Of a DNA stretch of 64,000 nucleotides, positions 8,009 through 16,365 are shown one piece after another. The notes below the pieces were generated by a model. It worked only from the letters and a program-made list of their open reading frames with translations. It did no database searches and was not told the origin of the DNA. The DNA comes from Gordonia heveisoli (GTDB lineage: Bacteria; Actinomycetota; Actinomycetes; Mycobacteriales; Mycobacteriaceae), in the NCBI RefSeq assembly GCF_030315745.1, contig NZ_JASXSH010000013.1:1-64000 (forward strand). Direction: 5' to 3'. Position numbers and translations under genes: made by a program. Numbering within the stretch: position 1 is the first letter of the stretch; every line of letters starts with the position of its first letter.

Positions 8009-8878
8009 ATGAACGCACTGGCCAAGGTGGGCAAGAAGCTCGCGAAGACACGCGCAGAACATGTCGCGGTGGTCCGCCTCGACGGATTGATCGGCAGCGG
8101 CGGCATGGGACGTCCCGGATTGACCACCGAATCGGTGGAACCGATCCTCAAGCGAGCCTTCGAGACCGAGCGCCTCAAGGCCGTCGTCGTGGTAATCAAC
8201 TCGCCCGGCGGGTCGCCTGCGCAGTCGGAGTACATCGCCGGCCGGATCCGCCAGCTGGCTTCCGAGAAGGGCGTGCCCGTACTCGCCTTCTGTGAGGACG
8301 TCGCCGCCTCCGGCGGATACTGGATCGCCTGTGCGGCCGACGAGATCTTCGCCGCGCACACATCGCTCGTCGGGTCGATCGGCGTGGTGTCGTCGGGATT
8401 CGGGGTCGCCGAGGTGTTGTCGCGTTTCGGCGTCGAACGTCGGCTCTACACCTCCGGCGACAACAAGGCGCGTCTGGACACCTTCTCCCCTGCGGTCGCC
8501 GAGGACGTCGAGTGGATCCGATCGCTGCAGCGCAGTCTGCACGAGGAGTTCATCGGGTGGGTGCGGCAGCGGCGCGGCAAGAAGCTCACCGCCGCCGACG
8601 AGGAACTGTTCAACGGTGATGTGTGGGTCGGTGGTCGGGCCGCCGAACTCGGTCTGGTCGACGGGGTCGGCGTGATGCGGTCGGTCATCGCCGAGCGCTA
8701 TCCCGATGCCGAGATCACGATCGTCGACGCACCCAAGCCGCTGCTCGCACGGTTGGTGGGTGGTCCGGCCACCGCGAGCGGATCGGTGTTCGGCGTCGCC
8801 GAGGCGATCACGTCGGGAGTGCTCGCCGCGCTGGACCGGGCGCCCGACATGACGACGTCGTTCACCTTCCGGCGCTGA
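8009..8878 (+). CDS. sppA: Signal peptide peptidase SppA (S49 family)
   Basis: Serine protease of family S49, 289 aa, of the short single-domain type that degrades cleaved signal peptides. The Ser-Lys dyad can be placed by comparison with Bacillus SppA: Ser101 in VAASGGYWIAC and Lys153 in SGDNKARLDTFSP. NSPGGSPAQSEYIAGRI and TSLVGSIGVVSSGFGV are further family motifs. No long hydrophobic N-terminal anchor is visible, so it may be cytoplasmic or peripheral. ATG at 8009. Followed by a 397-bp gene-free block rich in DnaA boxes. Confidence 0.9.
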   Translation: MNALAKVGKKLAKTRAEHVAVVRLDGLIGSGGMGRPGLTTESVEPILKRAFETERLKAVVVVINSPGGSPAQSEYIAGRIRQLASEKGVPVLAFCEDVAASGGYWIACAADEIFAAHTSLVGSIGVVSSGFGVAEVLSRFGVERRLYTSGDNKARLDTFSPAVAEDVEWIRSLQRSLHEEFIGWVRQRRGKKLTAADEELFNGDVWVGGRAAELGLVDGVGVMRSVIAERYPDAEITIVDAPKPLLARLVGGPATASGSVFGVAEAITSGVLAALDRAPDMTTSFTFRR

Positions 8879-8901
8879 GTTCTGACGAGTTGTTCCCCAA
8901 G

Positions 8902-9172
8902 TTATCCACAGATCGTGTGCATCGCGAATATTCTGTGACCCAGACCGCGCTCTGCACTCTGGTAAATCACATCGCCCGCCACTGCACAAATTGAGTGACG
9001 GTGCTCACAATCCGATGCGGGTTGGCCAGCGGTTTTCCACAGTTTCCACAACCTCATCCACAGGTTCACGGTCAGAGTGTGGAACGTGTTCATGCCGAGA
9101 GCATTCACATGTGGATAACTTTATGTAGGTCCACATAGTCCGCTTGGGGACAAATCTGGGGACTTCTCCACA
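8902..9172. promoter_or_regulatory. Cluster of DnaA boxes in a 397-bp gene-free region
   Basis: The region 8879-9275 has no gene and holds at least eight DnaA-box-like 9-mers. Two are perfect TTATCCACA: 8902-8910 (+) and 9110-9118 (-). Four are near matches on the + strand: TTTTCCACA 9033-9041, GTTTCCACA 9042-9050, TCATCCACA 9054-9062 and TTCTCCACA 9164-9172. Two are weaker: AGGTCCACA 9127-9135 (+) and CGTTCCACA 9078-9086 (-). Several stand in tandem. Neither dnaA nor dnaN is adjacent, so this is not shown to be the origin; it may bind or titrate DnaA, or link the downstream genes to DnaA. Confidence 0.7.
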
Positions 9173-9275
9173 GTTCGTCCGAACGAATGGATTCCGGTGA
9201 CACATCCTCAACGGGTTCGGTCGTAGGGAGCACGCTCGCGCCCGTGGGGCCGGGTCGCTGTGCCACCATGGGAAC

Positions 9276-9623
9276 GTGAGCATTGGCGACATCCCCGAGG
9301 TATCGGTCACCGAGCTACCCGACGACTTCACCGCGGTGACCGACGCGGTCATGCTCGACGTCCGCGAGGACGACGAATGGGCCAACGGACACATCCGCGG
9401 CGCGATCCACATTCCGATGGGTGACATCCCGGTCCGGTACGACGAGATCGACCAGGATGCCGACCTGTACGTCGTGTGCCACGCCAGCGGCCGTTCCATG
9501 CGCGTCCTGCAATACCTCAAACAGCAGCTCGGTTATGAGGGCACCTGCGTCGAAGGCGGGATGCTCGCCTGGGTGCAGGGCGGAAAACCGGTCGAGGTCG
9601 GACCCGCCGAGAACGGCAACTGA
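9276..9623 (+). CDS. Rhodanese-like domain protein
   Basis: Single rhodanese domain of 115 aa, a sulfur-carrier or sulfurtransferase fold. The catalytic loop VCHASGRS gives the persulfide-carrying Cys68; VMLDVREDDEWANGHIRGAIHIPMGDIP is the classic N-terminal half. Substrate unknown. GTG start at 9276. The TGATG at its stop overlaps the start of the next gene, so it leads an operon of rhodanese, Rv3843c homologue, GlpQ and probably the DUF5926 gene. Confidence 0.9.
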   Translation: MSIGDIPEVSVTELPDDFTAVTDAVMLDVREDDEWANGHIRGAIHIPMGDIPVRYDEIDQDADLYVVCHASGRSMRVLQYLKQQLGYEGTCVEGGMLAWVQGGKPVEVGPAENGN

Positions 9624-10690
9624 TGATCGACGTCTGTCCGCGGTGCCGGATCCAGGCGCCGCACCGGCCCGGGCGTGACCGGTGCCCACGATGCGGTGGG
9701 CCGTTGCGCGTCGCTCAGGACGCCGCCCAGGCACGCGGCCTCGTCGGGCAACCGTCCGCGGCCACCGCCGGGCAGACAACCGCCGGGCAGACAACCGCCG
9801 GGCAGGCCACCGCCGGTTCGGCAACACCGGCGAACCGGGTAGCCGCGGCCCGACCCCACACCCCACGCTCCTACTACCGGGCACCGCATCTGCGCTGGGT
9901 CGCGCGCCGGCCGCCGGAGGCGATCGTGACGCGTCGCCCCCGCCGCCCGTCGGGGCCACGCCCGATACCCCGATACGGCTATCTGCCGCGCTGGGGGCTG
10001 CGAGACCTGCCGGTCGTCGCCACGACCGAACGTGAACCCGAACTCGAGTCCCGTGATCGGCTGCAGCGCGCGCTGCTGCTCGCGGGCGGCACGCTCACCG
10101 CGGCGGCGCTCGCCCATCTGTTCCGCTATGTGCTGACCATGATCAACCGCAGCAAGGTGCTGCCCCAGTGGCTGATCGACCTGTCGGGCGGGTTGGTCGT
10201 CGTCTGCGGTCTCGCCGGACTGATCGGTTTCGTGGTGGCGACCGCCGCCTTCACCCGCTGGGTCATCGACCTGCGCGCCGCCGCCTACGCGTCGGTGGAC
10301 CGGACCGACCCGCGTCACCGCCGATGGATCGTCGTCCCGCTGGCCGCGATACCGCTGGTCAATGTGATCGGCGCGCCGATGCTGATCCTCGAAGCCGCCG
10401 CCGTGCGAACAGATCTCGAATTGGATGCCGTACTCGTGCGGGCACGGCTGAAGAAGGTGTGGCTCGCCTGGACGCTGGTGACGGTCGTCGCGATCATCGC
10501 GGTGGTGATGCGGATCGTCGACCATCGCAGCGGCACCATCCAGAGTGGCGCCGACGCGGTGGCCATGGTGATGGTCAGCTCGGCGGTCTCGGCGGCGTTC
10601 GCCTTCTGGTTCGCGACGCGACTGCCCCGGCTGTTCACCGCCGCGCCGGCCGCGCCGGTCCCCGACCGCCGCTGGGTGGTGGTGTCGTGA
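9623..10690 (+). CDS. DUF4328 membrane protein with zinc ribbon (Rv3843c-like)
   Basis: Membrane protein of 355 aa. The N-terminus carries two CxxC knuckles (CPRCRIQAPHRPGRDRCPRCGG), a zinc-ribbon pattern, followed by a low-complexity TAGQT repeat (about residues 48-67) and a basic Pro/Arg-rich linker. The remainder holds several hydrophobic segments (about 150-175, 185-215, 245-270, 285-305, 312-335) matching DUF4328. Function unknown. Position next to glpQ matches M. tuberculosis Rv3843c/Rv3842c. ATG overlaps the rhodanese stop; its own stop overlaps the GTG of glpQ. Confidence 0.8.
   Translation: MIDVCPRCRIQAPHRPGRDRCPRCGGPLRVAQDAAQARGLVGQPSAATAGQTTAGQTTAGQATAGSATPANRVAAARPHTPRSYYRAPHLRWVARRPPEAIVTRRPRRPSGPRPIPRYGYLPRWGLRDLPVVATTEREPELESRDRLQRALLLAGGTLTAAALAHLFRYVLTMINRSKVLPQWLIDLSGGLVVVCGLAGLIGFVVATAAFTRWVIDLRAAAYASVDRTDPRHRRWIVVPLAAIPLVNVIGAPMLILEAAAVRTDLELDAVLVRARLKKVWLAWTLVTVVAIIAVVMRIVDHRSGTIQSGADAVAMVMVSSAVSAAFAFWFATRLPRLFTAAPAAPVPDRRWVVVS
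9764..9823 (+). repeat. 15-nt tandem repeat, four copies
   Basis: ACCGCCGGGCAGACA is repeated at 9764, 9779, 9794 and 9809, the last two copies degenerate. It encodes the TAGQT repeats in the DUF4328 protein linker. Copy number probably varies between strains. Confidence 0.8.
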
Positions 10691-11487
10691 TCTCGGGCGG
10701 CGCAGCCGAAAAGGTCTCCCGCTCCGGCAAACCTGCGGTGGTCGCCCACCGGGGCGCATCGGGCGATCTGCCCGAACACACCCTCGCCGCCTACGAACTC
10801 GCCCTCAGCCAGGGTGCCGACGGCCTCGAATGCGATGTTCGGCTGACCAGCGACCACCAGCTCGTGTGCATCCACGACCGCACCGTCGAGCGCACCTCCG
10901 ACGGTGTCGGGGCGGTCAGTGAGATGTCGTTGGCGCAGCTGTCCGAACTCGACTTCGGTAGCTGGCATCCCGCCGGAACGTCGGCGTCGGTGCTGACGCT
11001 GCGCGACCTGCTGACGCTGACGCTGGACTGGAAACGACCCGTCCGGCTGTTCATCGAGACCAAACATCCGGTGCGCTACGGCAGCCTCGTCGAACAGACG
11101 CTCCTGGAGTTGCTGCACGAATTCGGCGTCGGATCACCGCCGTCGGCCGATCACAGTCGCGCCGTGGTCATCTCGTTCTCCTCGGCCGGTGTGTGGCGGG
11201 TGCGCAGGCAAGCGCCGATGCTGCCAACCATTCTGCTCGGCGACACCGCCCGCGTCCTCGGCGGAAGCGCGGCCACCGCCGTCGGTGCGACCGGCATCGG
11301 TCCTTCGGTGGCCACCCTGCGGCACTACCCCGACCTGGTGGATCGTGCTGCCGCCGCCGGCCGGGTGACCTACTGCTGGACCGTCGACGAACTCGCCGAC
11401 GTACAGCTGTGCGCCGACCTCGGTGTGCGCTGGGTCGCGACCAACCATCCGGCGAAGGTCAGGGACTGGCTCGTCACCGTCGACTGA
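10687..11487 (+). CDS. glpQ1: Glycerophosphodiester phosphodiesterase GlpQ1
   Basis: Hydrolyses glycerophosphodiesters to glycerol-3-phosphate and an alcohol (GDPD family, PLC-like TIM barrel), 266 aa. Catalytic blocks are VVAHRGASGDLPEHTLAAYELALSQGADGLECDVRLTSDHQLVCIHD: the two catalytic His (HRG and IHD) and metal-binding Glu and Asp are all present. C-terminal VTYCWTVDELADVQLCADLGVRWVATNHPAKV is also typical. No signal peptide, so cytoplasmic. The GTG start overlaps the preceding stop (GTGA), indicating translational coupling. Matches Rv3842c in position. Confidence 0.92.
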   Translation: MISGGAAEKVSRSGKPAVVAHRGASGDLPEHTLAAYELALSQGADGLECDVRLTSDHQLVCIHDRTVERTSDGVGAVSEMSLAQLSELDFGSWHPAGTSASVLTLRDLLTLTLDWKRPVRLFIETKHPVRYGSLVEQTLLELLHEFGVGSPPSADHSRAVVISFSSAGVWRVRRQAPMLPTILLGDTARVLGGSAATAVGATGIGPSVATLRHYPDLVDRAAAAGRVTYCWTVDELADVQLCADLGVRWVATNHPAKVRDWLVTVD

Positions 11488-11504
11488 CGTGAGAAGCTGG
11501 TCCG

Positions 11505-12491
11505 ATGGGTAAGAAGAGCAAGCGCGGCAGTGGACCGCGCCCGGGTAGCAATCGTGCCGAGCGGGTCGCCGCGCGCAAGGCCCGTCAACTCTCCGCGCTG
11601 GCCGCTCCGCCGCGTCCGTTCGCCGGCCTGGCCGCCGAATGCGATCTCGTCGCGTTGCGAACCTTCGTCGCGTCAGCAACCGCTCGGGCGGCACTCGTCG
11701 AGCCGGGACCATCGCCACGCGAACTGACCTCGGTTGTCGGTGCGGACAACCCGCCGCCGCGTGAACTGCCCGCGGGTGTCCGCAACGAAGTACTGTTCGC
11801 CACCGTGCTGCCCGGCGCCGGACCCGCGCTCGTGCGCGAGAACCGGGGAGAACCCGAGGGCCTGGTCGCGCTGCAGACCGAACCCGACCGCATCGACCTC
11901 GACGGTGAACTTGCCGCCGCCCTCGATTGGGCTGCGCACGCCACCCCCGGCGCCGACTACGCACCGGCCGACGAGGTCGCACCGTTGACCGAACTACTCG
12001 ATGCCGATGCGCCGCTGGACATCATCGTGCACGAGGACTTCTCCTGGTGGTTCGCCGCTGGGGTCGACGTTCCCGCCGAGATCGCCGAGATGTTCGCGCG
12101 CGCCAACGAATCGGTGATGCCGACGGCCCGCCTCAACCCGGCCAGCGGCATCGGTGCGCCGTGGTGGGTCGACGCCGGTGAACGCGCCCACCTCCGCTGG
12201 ATCCGTCCGGAGGACGAGGACGATCTGATGACCGCGCTGGCCCGGTTGCATGCGGCCGGTCACCTGACCCTCGGTGAGGGTTCACGGTTCGCCGGATCCT
12301 TCCGCACCCACGGGCTGCTGGTACCGGTCTTCGATCTCGACAACGAACTACATCACGAGGAGTGGTACGACGGTCTCAACGACTTCGACGCGCGACTGAC
12401 CGAGGCGCTCGCCGACACCGCGCCGCTGACCACCGCCGAACTCAGTTCGCGCGACGGTATCCGGGGCCGTCAGGTCACGCTGCGAGGCTAG
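11505..12491 (+). CDS. DUF5926 family protein
   Basis: Actinobacterial protein of 328 aa, DUF5926-like. Seen: a basic N-terminus (GKKSKRGSGPRPGSNRAERVAARKARQ) suggestive of nucleic-acid or ribosome contact, an acidic body, and the conserved-looking FSWWFAAGVDVPAEIAEMFARANESVMPTARL block. No catalytic motif recognised. ATG 17 nt after the glpQ1 stop, so likely the last gene of that operon; a strong hairpin terminator follows. Confidence 0.7.
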   Translation: MGKKSKRGSGPRPGSNRAERVAARKARQLSALAAPPRPFAGLAAECDLVALRTFVASATARAALVEPGPSPRELTSVVGADNPPPRELPAGVRNEVLFATVLPGAGPALVRENRGEPEGLVALQTEPDRIDLDGELAAALDWAAHATPGADYAPADEVAPLTELLDADAPLDIIVHEDFSWWFAAGVDVPAEIAEMFARANESVMPTARLNPASGIGAPWWVDAGERAHLRWIRPEDEDDLMTALARLHAAGHLTLGEGSRFAGSFRTHGLLVPVFDLDNELHHEEWYDGLNDFDARLTEALADTAPLTTAELSSRDGIRGRQVTLRG

Positions 12492-12515
12492 GCGATCGGA
12501 GCGGCCGGCGTTCCG

Positions 12516-12562
12516 ACCCCCGGCTGGCTGAGGTGCTCATCGCACCTCAGCCAGCCGGGGGT
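12516..12562. terminator. Bidirectional hairpin terminator
   Basis: Perfect 21-bp inverted repeat (arms 12516-12536 and 12542-12562, 5-nt loop) between the convergent DUF5926 and ferritin genes. One of the longest perfect hairpins in the window. Confidence 0.85.
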
Positions 12563-12590
12563 TCGTCGTATGGCGTTGGCGGGGCGGTGG

Positions 12591-13130
12591 TTACAGGTTT
12601 CCGCCGGCCGCCGGGGGTGCCGTCGCATCGGTGCCCTCAGCGACGTTGAGTTCGCGTTCGACAAAATTCTCCAGGTCGAACAGATTGCCGTTGGCTCGCT
12701 CGGCGATGGTCTGCAGGGTGGTCATCGTCGCGACCTCCTCGACCTGCTCCTTGAGGAACCACTGCATGAACTGCTCACCGAGGTAGTCGCCGGTGTCGCG
12801 GGCGGCCTTGGCGAGGTCGACGATCTGCTGGGTGACCGCGTGCTCCTGTTCCAGGGCGAGTTCGATCGGGGCCTTGTAGTCATCGAAGTCGTTGCGGGGC
12901 AGATCGATTCCGGGGATATCGACGGCCTGCCCACGATCGAGGAAGTACTGCACGATCATCATCGCGTGGTTCCGCTCTTCGACCGACTGCTGATAGAAGT
13001 GCTTGGCGAGCTGCGGCATGTCGTGATTGTCGTAGTAGATGGCCACGGCGATGTACTGCTGCGACGAGAAGAACTCGTTGCTGATCTGGTCGTGCAGGAG
13101 CTGCTGGAACTTGGTGCGTTCGGTGGTCAT
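12591..13130 (-). CDS. bfrB: Ferritin (BfrB-type iron storage)
   Basis: Non-haem ferritin, 179 aa, forming the 24-subunit cage that oxidises and stores iron. Ferroxidase ligands of the ferritin family are present: Glu in ISNEFFSSQQYIAVA, Glu/His in SVEERNHAMMIVQYF, Glu in ALEQEHAVTQQI and the helix QWFLKEQVEEVATM. The C-terminal tail after ENFVEREL is Ala/Pro-rich, like M. tuberculosis BfrB (Rv3841). ATG at 13130 is preferred because AGGA sits 8 nt upstream; a GTG two codons earlier would be too close. An IdeR-like box lies in the 73 bp between the LCP stop and this start. Confidence 0.93.
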   Translation of the reverse strand: MTTERTKFQQLLHDQISNEFFSSQQYIAVAIYYDNHDMPQLAKHFYQQSVEERNHAMMIVQYFLDRGQAVDIPGIDLPRNDFDDYKAPIELALEQEHAVTQQIVDLAKAARDTGDYLGEQFMQWFLKEQVEEVATMTTLQTIAERANGNLFDLENFVERELNVAEGTDATAPPAAGGNL

Positions 13131-13183
13131 CTTCACGATCCTACGGGGCGGTATGCGGCAGCGGAGAGCCAGCTCAGGCTAAA

Positions 13184-13202
13184 TAAGGGTAGTCTGACCT
13201 GC
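13184..13202 (-). promoter_or_regulatory. IdeR-like iron box upstream of ferritin
   Basis: TAAGGGTAGTCTGACCTGC matches the IdeR/DtxR consensus TTAGGTTAGGCTAACCTAA at 13 of 19 positions; an overlapping AGGCTAA half-site lies just to the left. In M. tuberculosis IdeR binds upstream of bfrB and activates it when iron is plentiful, so an activating role is the expectation here. Confidence 0.5.
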
Positions 13203-13203
13203 G

Positions 13204-14610
13204 TCAACGAGCTCCGATGACGCCTCCGGTGCTGTGCAGCAGGTCGTCGGGGACCGGCTTGCCTGCCTTCAGGTACTCAAAGAATCTGGTGGTGTCGGCA
13301 TCGGGCGGAAGGACAGATTCCTCGCCGACAAAGGTCGCGTCCCCGGTCGGGGTGGTGGTGGTGATCGGATCGTCGCGCAGCGCCCAGGCCAGCATCGCGA
13401 GATTCCAGATGTGGTCACCGGAGTCGACCGTGAGGGCGTCGACGGCGCCGCCGACGAACCCGAAGAGGCGGAACGGATTGAGCAGCACGGCCGGGCTGGT
13501 GGCCCGGGAAACCAGGGCGGACAAGAACTTCCGCTGATTGACCACGCGGATCAGATCGGCCTGCGGGAAGTCGCGGGTGCGCACCAGCGTCAGGGCCTGT
13601 TTGCCGTTGAGCCGATGGCAGCCCTTCTTCAATGGCGGACCGGCCTTGGGGTCGTTGATCGCCTGGTCGAGGCAGATGTCGACGCCGCCGACTGCGTCGA
13701 CGAGCGTGTCGAAGCCGCCGAACCCGATCTCCGCATAGTGGTCGATACGCACCCCGGACAACTGTTCGACGGTGCGCACCAGCAGCTGAGGCCCGCCGAA
13801 GTTGAACGCGCCGTTGATCTTTCCCTCACCCTGAGCGGGAATCGGCACATAGAGGTCGCGGGGTAGCGAGATGATCATCGCCCGCCCGCTCGGCGGAATG
13901 TGCACCAGCATGATCGTGTCGGTGCGCGCGCCGTCGGCGTCGCCGGTGGACAGGTCGGTGCGTTGGTCCTTGGAGAGGTCCGCGCGGGAATCGGTGCCGA
14001 CGATCAGCCAGTTGGTACCGGGGGTGTCGCCGGGCCGGCCCGGATAGGAGACCAGGGCGTCGACCCGGTGCAGTTGACTGTCGTAGTAGAACATGGCGCC
14101 GATCGAGGCCAGGACCATGATCAACAGCACGATCAGCAGCGCACGAAGTATCCGTACCCAGCCACGTCGCCGCGGCCGCGCCCGCCGGGAAGCCGACCGC
14201 CGTTTCCCCGGCGGCGGTGAACCAGGCGGGCTGGTGCCGGCCGGGTGGGTTGACCCGTGCCGCGGCGGTCCGCCCGACCGATCCCGCGGATGTCGGGAAT
14301 CGGACGGAATCGGCTCAGGCTCCTGCCGGGGGGCGTAACCGGGGCGAGGGCCGGGAGGGCCGGCGGGTTCTTCGTGCAGGGTGTGCTGACGCGGCGACGG
14401 GGCGGGCGGATTCGGACTCGCCGACCATGCGCGCGGAGGCTGATAGACCTCGTTCGCGCGGCGCTGGGGCCCAGGATCGGGTGCGGGTGGCCGACGCGGC
14501 GGTGAACCGGGGCGCCCAGCCTGGGGTTGGGGTCCGGGCGCGCGATCGGGTGGCGGGCCGGGTCGGGGTGGACCCGGCCTGCGCATCATCGGCGGGTCCG
14601 GTTCGTTCAT
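13204..14610 (-). CDS. LytR-CpsA-Psr (LCP) family phosphotransferase
   Basis: Membrane-anchored LCP ligase, 468 aa. In mycolata LCP proteins attach arabinogalactan to peptidoglycan. Layout: a Pro/Arg/Gly-rich cytoplasmic tail (about 1-145), one membrane helix (about 148-172, ALLIVLLIMVLASIGAMFYY), then the extracellular LCP domain with TNWLIVGTDSRADL, DTIMLVHIPPSGRAMIISLPRDLYVPIP, a conserved GVRIDHYAEIGFGGF and the Arg-rich TLVRTRDFPQADLIRVVNQRKFL loop that binds the polyprenyl phosphate. No C-terminal LytR_C domain. ATG at 14610; a TTG three codons upstream is possible. Upstream of bfrB in the same direction. Confidence 0.9.
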   Translation of the reverse strand: MNEPDPPMMRRPGPPRPGPPPDRAPGPQPQAGRPGSPPRRPPAPDPGPQRRANEVYQPPRAWSASPNPPAPSPRQHTLHEEPAGPPGPRPGYAPRQEPEPIPSDSRHPRDRSGGPPRHGSTHPAGTSPPGSPPPGKRRSASRRARPRRRGWVRILRALLIVLLIMVLASIGAMFYYDSQLHRVDALVSYPGRPGDTPGTNWLIVGTDSRADLSKDQRTDLSTGDADGARTDTIMLVHIPPSGRAMIISLPRDLYVPIPAQGEGKINGAFNFGGPQLLVRTVEQLSGVRIDHYAEIGFGGFDTLVDAVGGVDICLDQAINDPKAGPPLKKGCHRLNGKQALTLVRTRDFPQADLIRVVNQRKFLSALVSRATSPAVLLNPFRLFGFVGGAVDALTVDSGDHIWNLAMLAWALRDDPITTTTPTGDATFVGEESVLPPDADTTRFFEYLKAGKPVPDDLLHSTGGVIGAR

Positions 14611-14684
14611 CCGATCCAATGTAGCGACCGGCGCCTGTGATCACCCTTAGTCGCGGGCCGCCGGGTCGGTCGGGAGGTGGACCT

Positions 14685-15491
14685 TCAGCCGACCCACGGC
14701 AGATGATCGCGTAGCAGCGCGTACCCGACGAAGGCGATCACATCGATCGCCCCGTGCGCGATGACCAGTGGCCAGGTTCGACCGCTGACCTGGAAGAACC
14801 GTCCGAACACCAGGCCCATCGCGAGGTTGCCCACGCCTGCGCCGAAGCCCTGGTACAGGTGATAGCTGCCACGCAGCACGGCGCTGGCGCCCAGCGCGGA
14901 GTTCGCACCGAAACCGAGTTGACGCAGCCGGGTGATGAAGTAGGCGACGACGAGGATCTCCTCGGCGGCGCCATTGCCGATCGCGACCAGGATGAGCACC
15001 GGCCACTCCCACCAGGCGTCCGCGGTACTCGGCACCAGCGATGCGTTGAGACCCAGTGCCCGCGCGGTGGCCACCACGGCCAGGCCCGGAATGCCGATGA
15101 TCGCGGTCAGGGCCAGGCCCGCGGGAATATCGCGCCGGGGCGACCAGCGTCCGAGTCCGACGCGGTCACGACCGACGCCGCTGCGCCAGAGTAGGTAGAC
15201 ACCCAGGCCCGCCATTGCGAAAAGACGGATGCCGCTCAGCAGTTGCCGCAGGGCATCGATGGCCTCGACGCTGGAACGGCTGGGGTTGAGCGCGACCGTG
15301 GTGCCCTCGATACCGCCGGTCAGCTCGCTCTCGATGAGCGACAGGATCGCGTAGATCGCGGAGAACCCGAAGGTGAGCACGCCGACGATGCCCAATTCGA
15401 GCCAGAGGGCGCGCCGCTGACTCGGGTCGGTGATGACCGCGATATCCGGCGGGTCCGGCGGATTCAGCACCTCACGCGGGGAGAAGCCCAT
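14685..15491 (-). CDS. CPBP family intramembrane metalloprotease
   Basis: Polytopic membrane protein of 268 aa of the CAAX-protease/bacteriocin-processing (CPBP, ABI) family. Motif 1 is the EE pair in NGAAEEILVVAYFITRL; motif 2 lies around GSYHLYQGFGAGVGNLAMGLVFGRFF; motif 3 is LVIAHGAIDVIAFVGY. About seven hydrophobic segments. Actinobacterial members are mostly uncharacterised; prenyl-protein processing is not expected in bacteria. ATG at 15491, 27 nt downstream of the DUF2470 gene stop, so it may share that promoter. Confidence 0.85.
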   Translation of the reverse strand: MGFSPREVLNPPDPPDIAVITDPSQRRALWLELGIVGVLTFGFSAIYAILSLIESELTGGIEGTTVALNPSRSSVEAIDALRQLLSGIRLFAMAGLGVYLLWRSGVGRDRVGLGRWSPRRDIPAGLALTAIIGIPGLAVVATARALGLNASLVPSTADAWWEWPVLILVAIGNGAAEEILVVAYFITRLRQLGFGANSALGASAVLRGSYHLYQGFGAGVGNLAMGLVFGRFFQVSGRTWPLVIAHGAIDVIAFVGYALLRDHLPWVG

Positions 15492-15518
15492 GGCGTGAGC
15501 GTACGGACCCGCGTCGGT

Positions 15519-16295
15519 TCAGTCGGGCAGGCTGTTCATGAACGGGCAGCCTGCCAGCGAACGCAGGGCATGCGACAGCTCGTAGACGTCGGCGACCGGC
15601 CGCGAGAACGGCAACCGGACGTCGGAGTCACCGTCGGTGTCCTCGATGCGGAATCGGATGCCGAACCGATCCAGCCCCAGCGGCCGGACCCGGCCCCGCC
15701 GGAGGTGGCGCGGCAACTTGCGCACCAGCTGGTCGACGAGTTCGGCGTGATCCTCGTCCAGGTGGGCGACCCAGTCGTTCTCGTATTCCCAGAACGGGTC
15801 GGGTGTGGCACCGGCGAGGTCGGAGGCAGTGACCGCCGCGGCACCGGCCGCCGACGCGATCACGGCGCTGTCGATCTGCAGGCGGAGCATCGAGCGGCCG
15901 TGGCCGATGTCGAGGAGGCCCGAGTGCGGTTGATCATCCGCGATCTCGATGGCCAGGTCGCGTTCCAGATCTGCCGGAACCGCGAAGGCGTCGCCCTTGA
16001 GCCAGATGAGTGACCGGACACGTTCGCGCAGGTCGATGGGCGCGCAGTCGGTGATCTCCAGCATGGCCGCCACCCCGTCGCCGGCGTTGGCGCCGTAGCC
16101 GCTGTCGAGGAGGCTCTGCATGGCGTCACCGTCGGTGGGGACGAGTATGAAGGCCTGGGTCTCGAACAGGTGCACGACGTCGACGGGCGTCGTCTCGGCT
16201 CCCTCGACGGCCAGGATGGCGTTCTCGACCCGGCGGCATGCGGTCTGGATCATCTCGGCATCGGTGGGGCGGTCGGTGACGGCGGCAGGTGTCAT
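15519..16295 (-). CDS. DUF2470 haem-type protein (Rv3839 homologue)
   Basis: Cytoplasmic protein of 258 aa. The C-terminal half (WVAHLDEDHAELVDQLVRKLP, then RVRPLGLDRFGIRFRI and RLPFSRPVADVYELSHALRSLAG) is a DUF2470 domain, found at the end of HugZ-type haem-binding and haem-degrading proteins; the N-terminal half is a divergent split-barrel-like domain. Same length and position as M. tuberculosis Rv3839, reported as an iron-repressed IdeR target. A strong IdeR box lies upstream. A role in haem or iron handling is inferred; no haem ligand is assigned. Confidence 0.8.
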   Translation of the reverse strand: MTPAAVTDRPTDAEMIQTACRRVENAILAVEGAETTPVDVVHLFETQAFILVPTDGDAMQSLLDSGYGANAGDGVAAMLEITDCAPIDLRERVRSLIWLKGDAFAVPADLERDLAIEIADDQPHSGLLDIGHGRSMLRLQIDSAVIASAAGAAAVTASDLAGATPDPFWEYENDWVAHLDEDHAELVDQLVRKLPRHLRRGRVRPLGLDRFGIRFRIEDTDGDSDVRLPFSRPVADVYELSHALRSLAGCPFMNSLPD

Positions 16296-16325
16296 TCGCG
16301 TCTCTCCGGTCTGTTCTCGTCGTGA

Positions 16326-16344
16326 TGAGGTAACCCTAACCTAA
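16326..16344. promoter_or_regulatory. IdeR/DtxR iron box
   Basis: On the minus strand TTAGGTTAGGGTTACCTCA matches the IdeR consensus TTAGGTTAGGCTAACCTAA at 16 of 19 positions. It lies about 30 nt upstream of the DUF2470 gene and 22 nt upstream of pheA. Repression of the DUF2470 gene by iron-loaded IdeR is expected; an effect on pheA is possible because the box is shared. Confidence 0.85.
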
Positions 16345-16365
16345 ATTAGTGGGAGTGGTCCGTCA

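Noticed and set aside
8879..9275. The chromosome origin oriC itself
   Set aside because: DnaA boxes are dense, but dnaA, dnaN and rpmH are not next to it and no clear AT-rich unwinding element was seen, so only a DnaA-box cluster is claimed.
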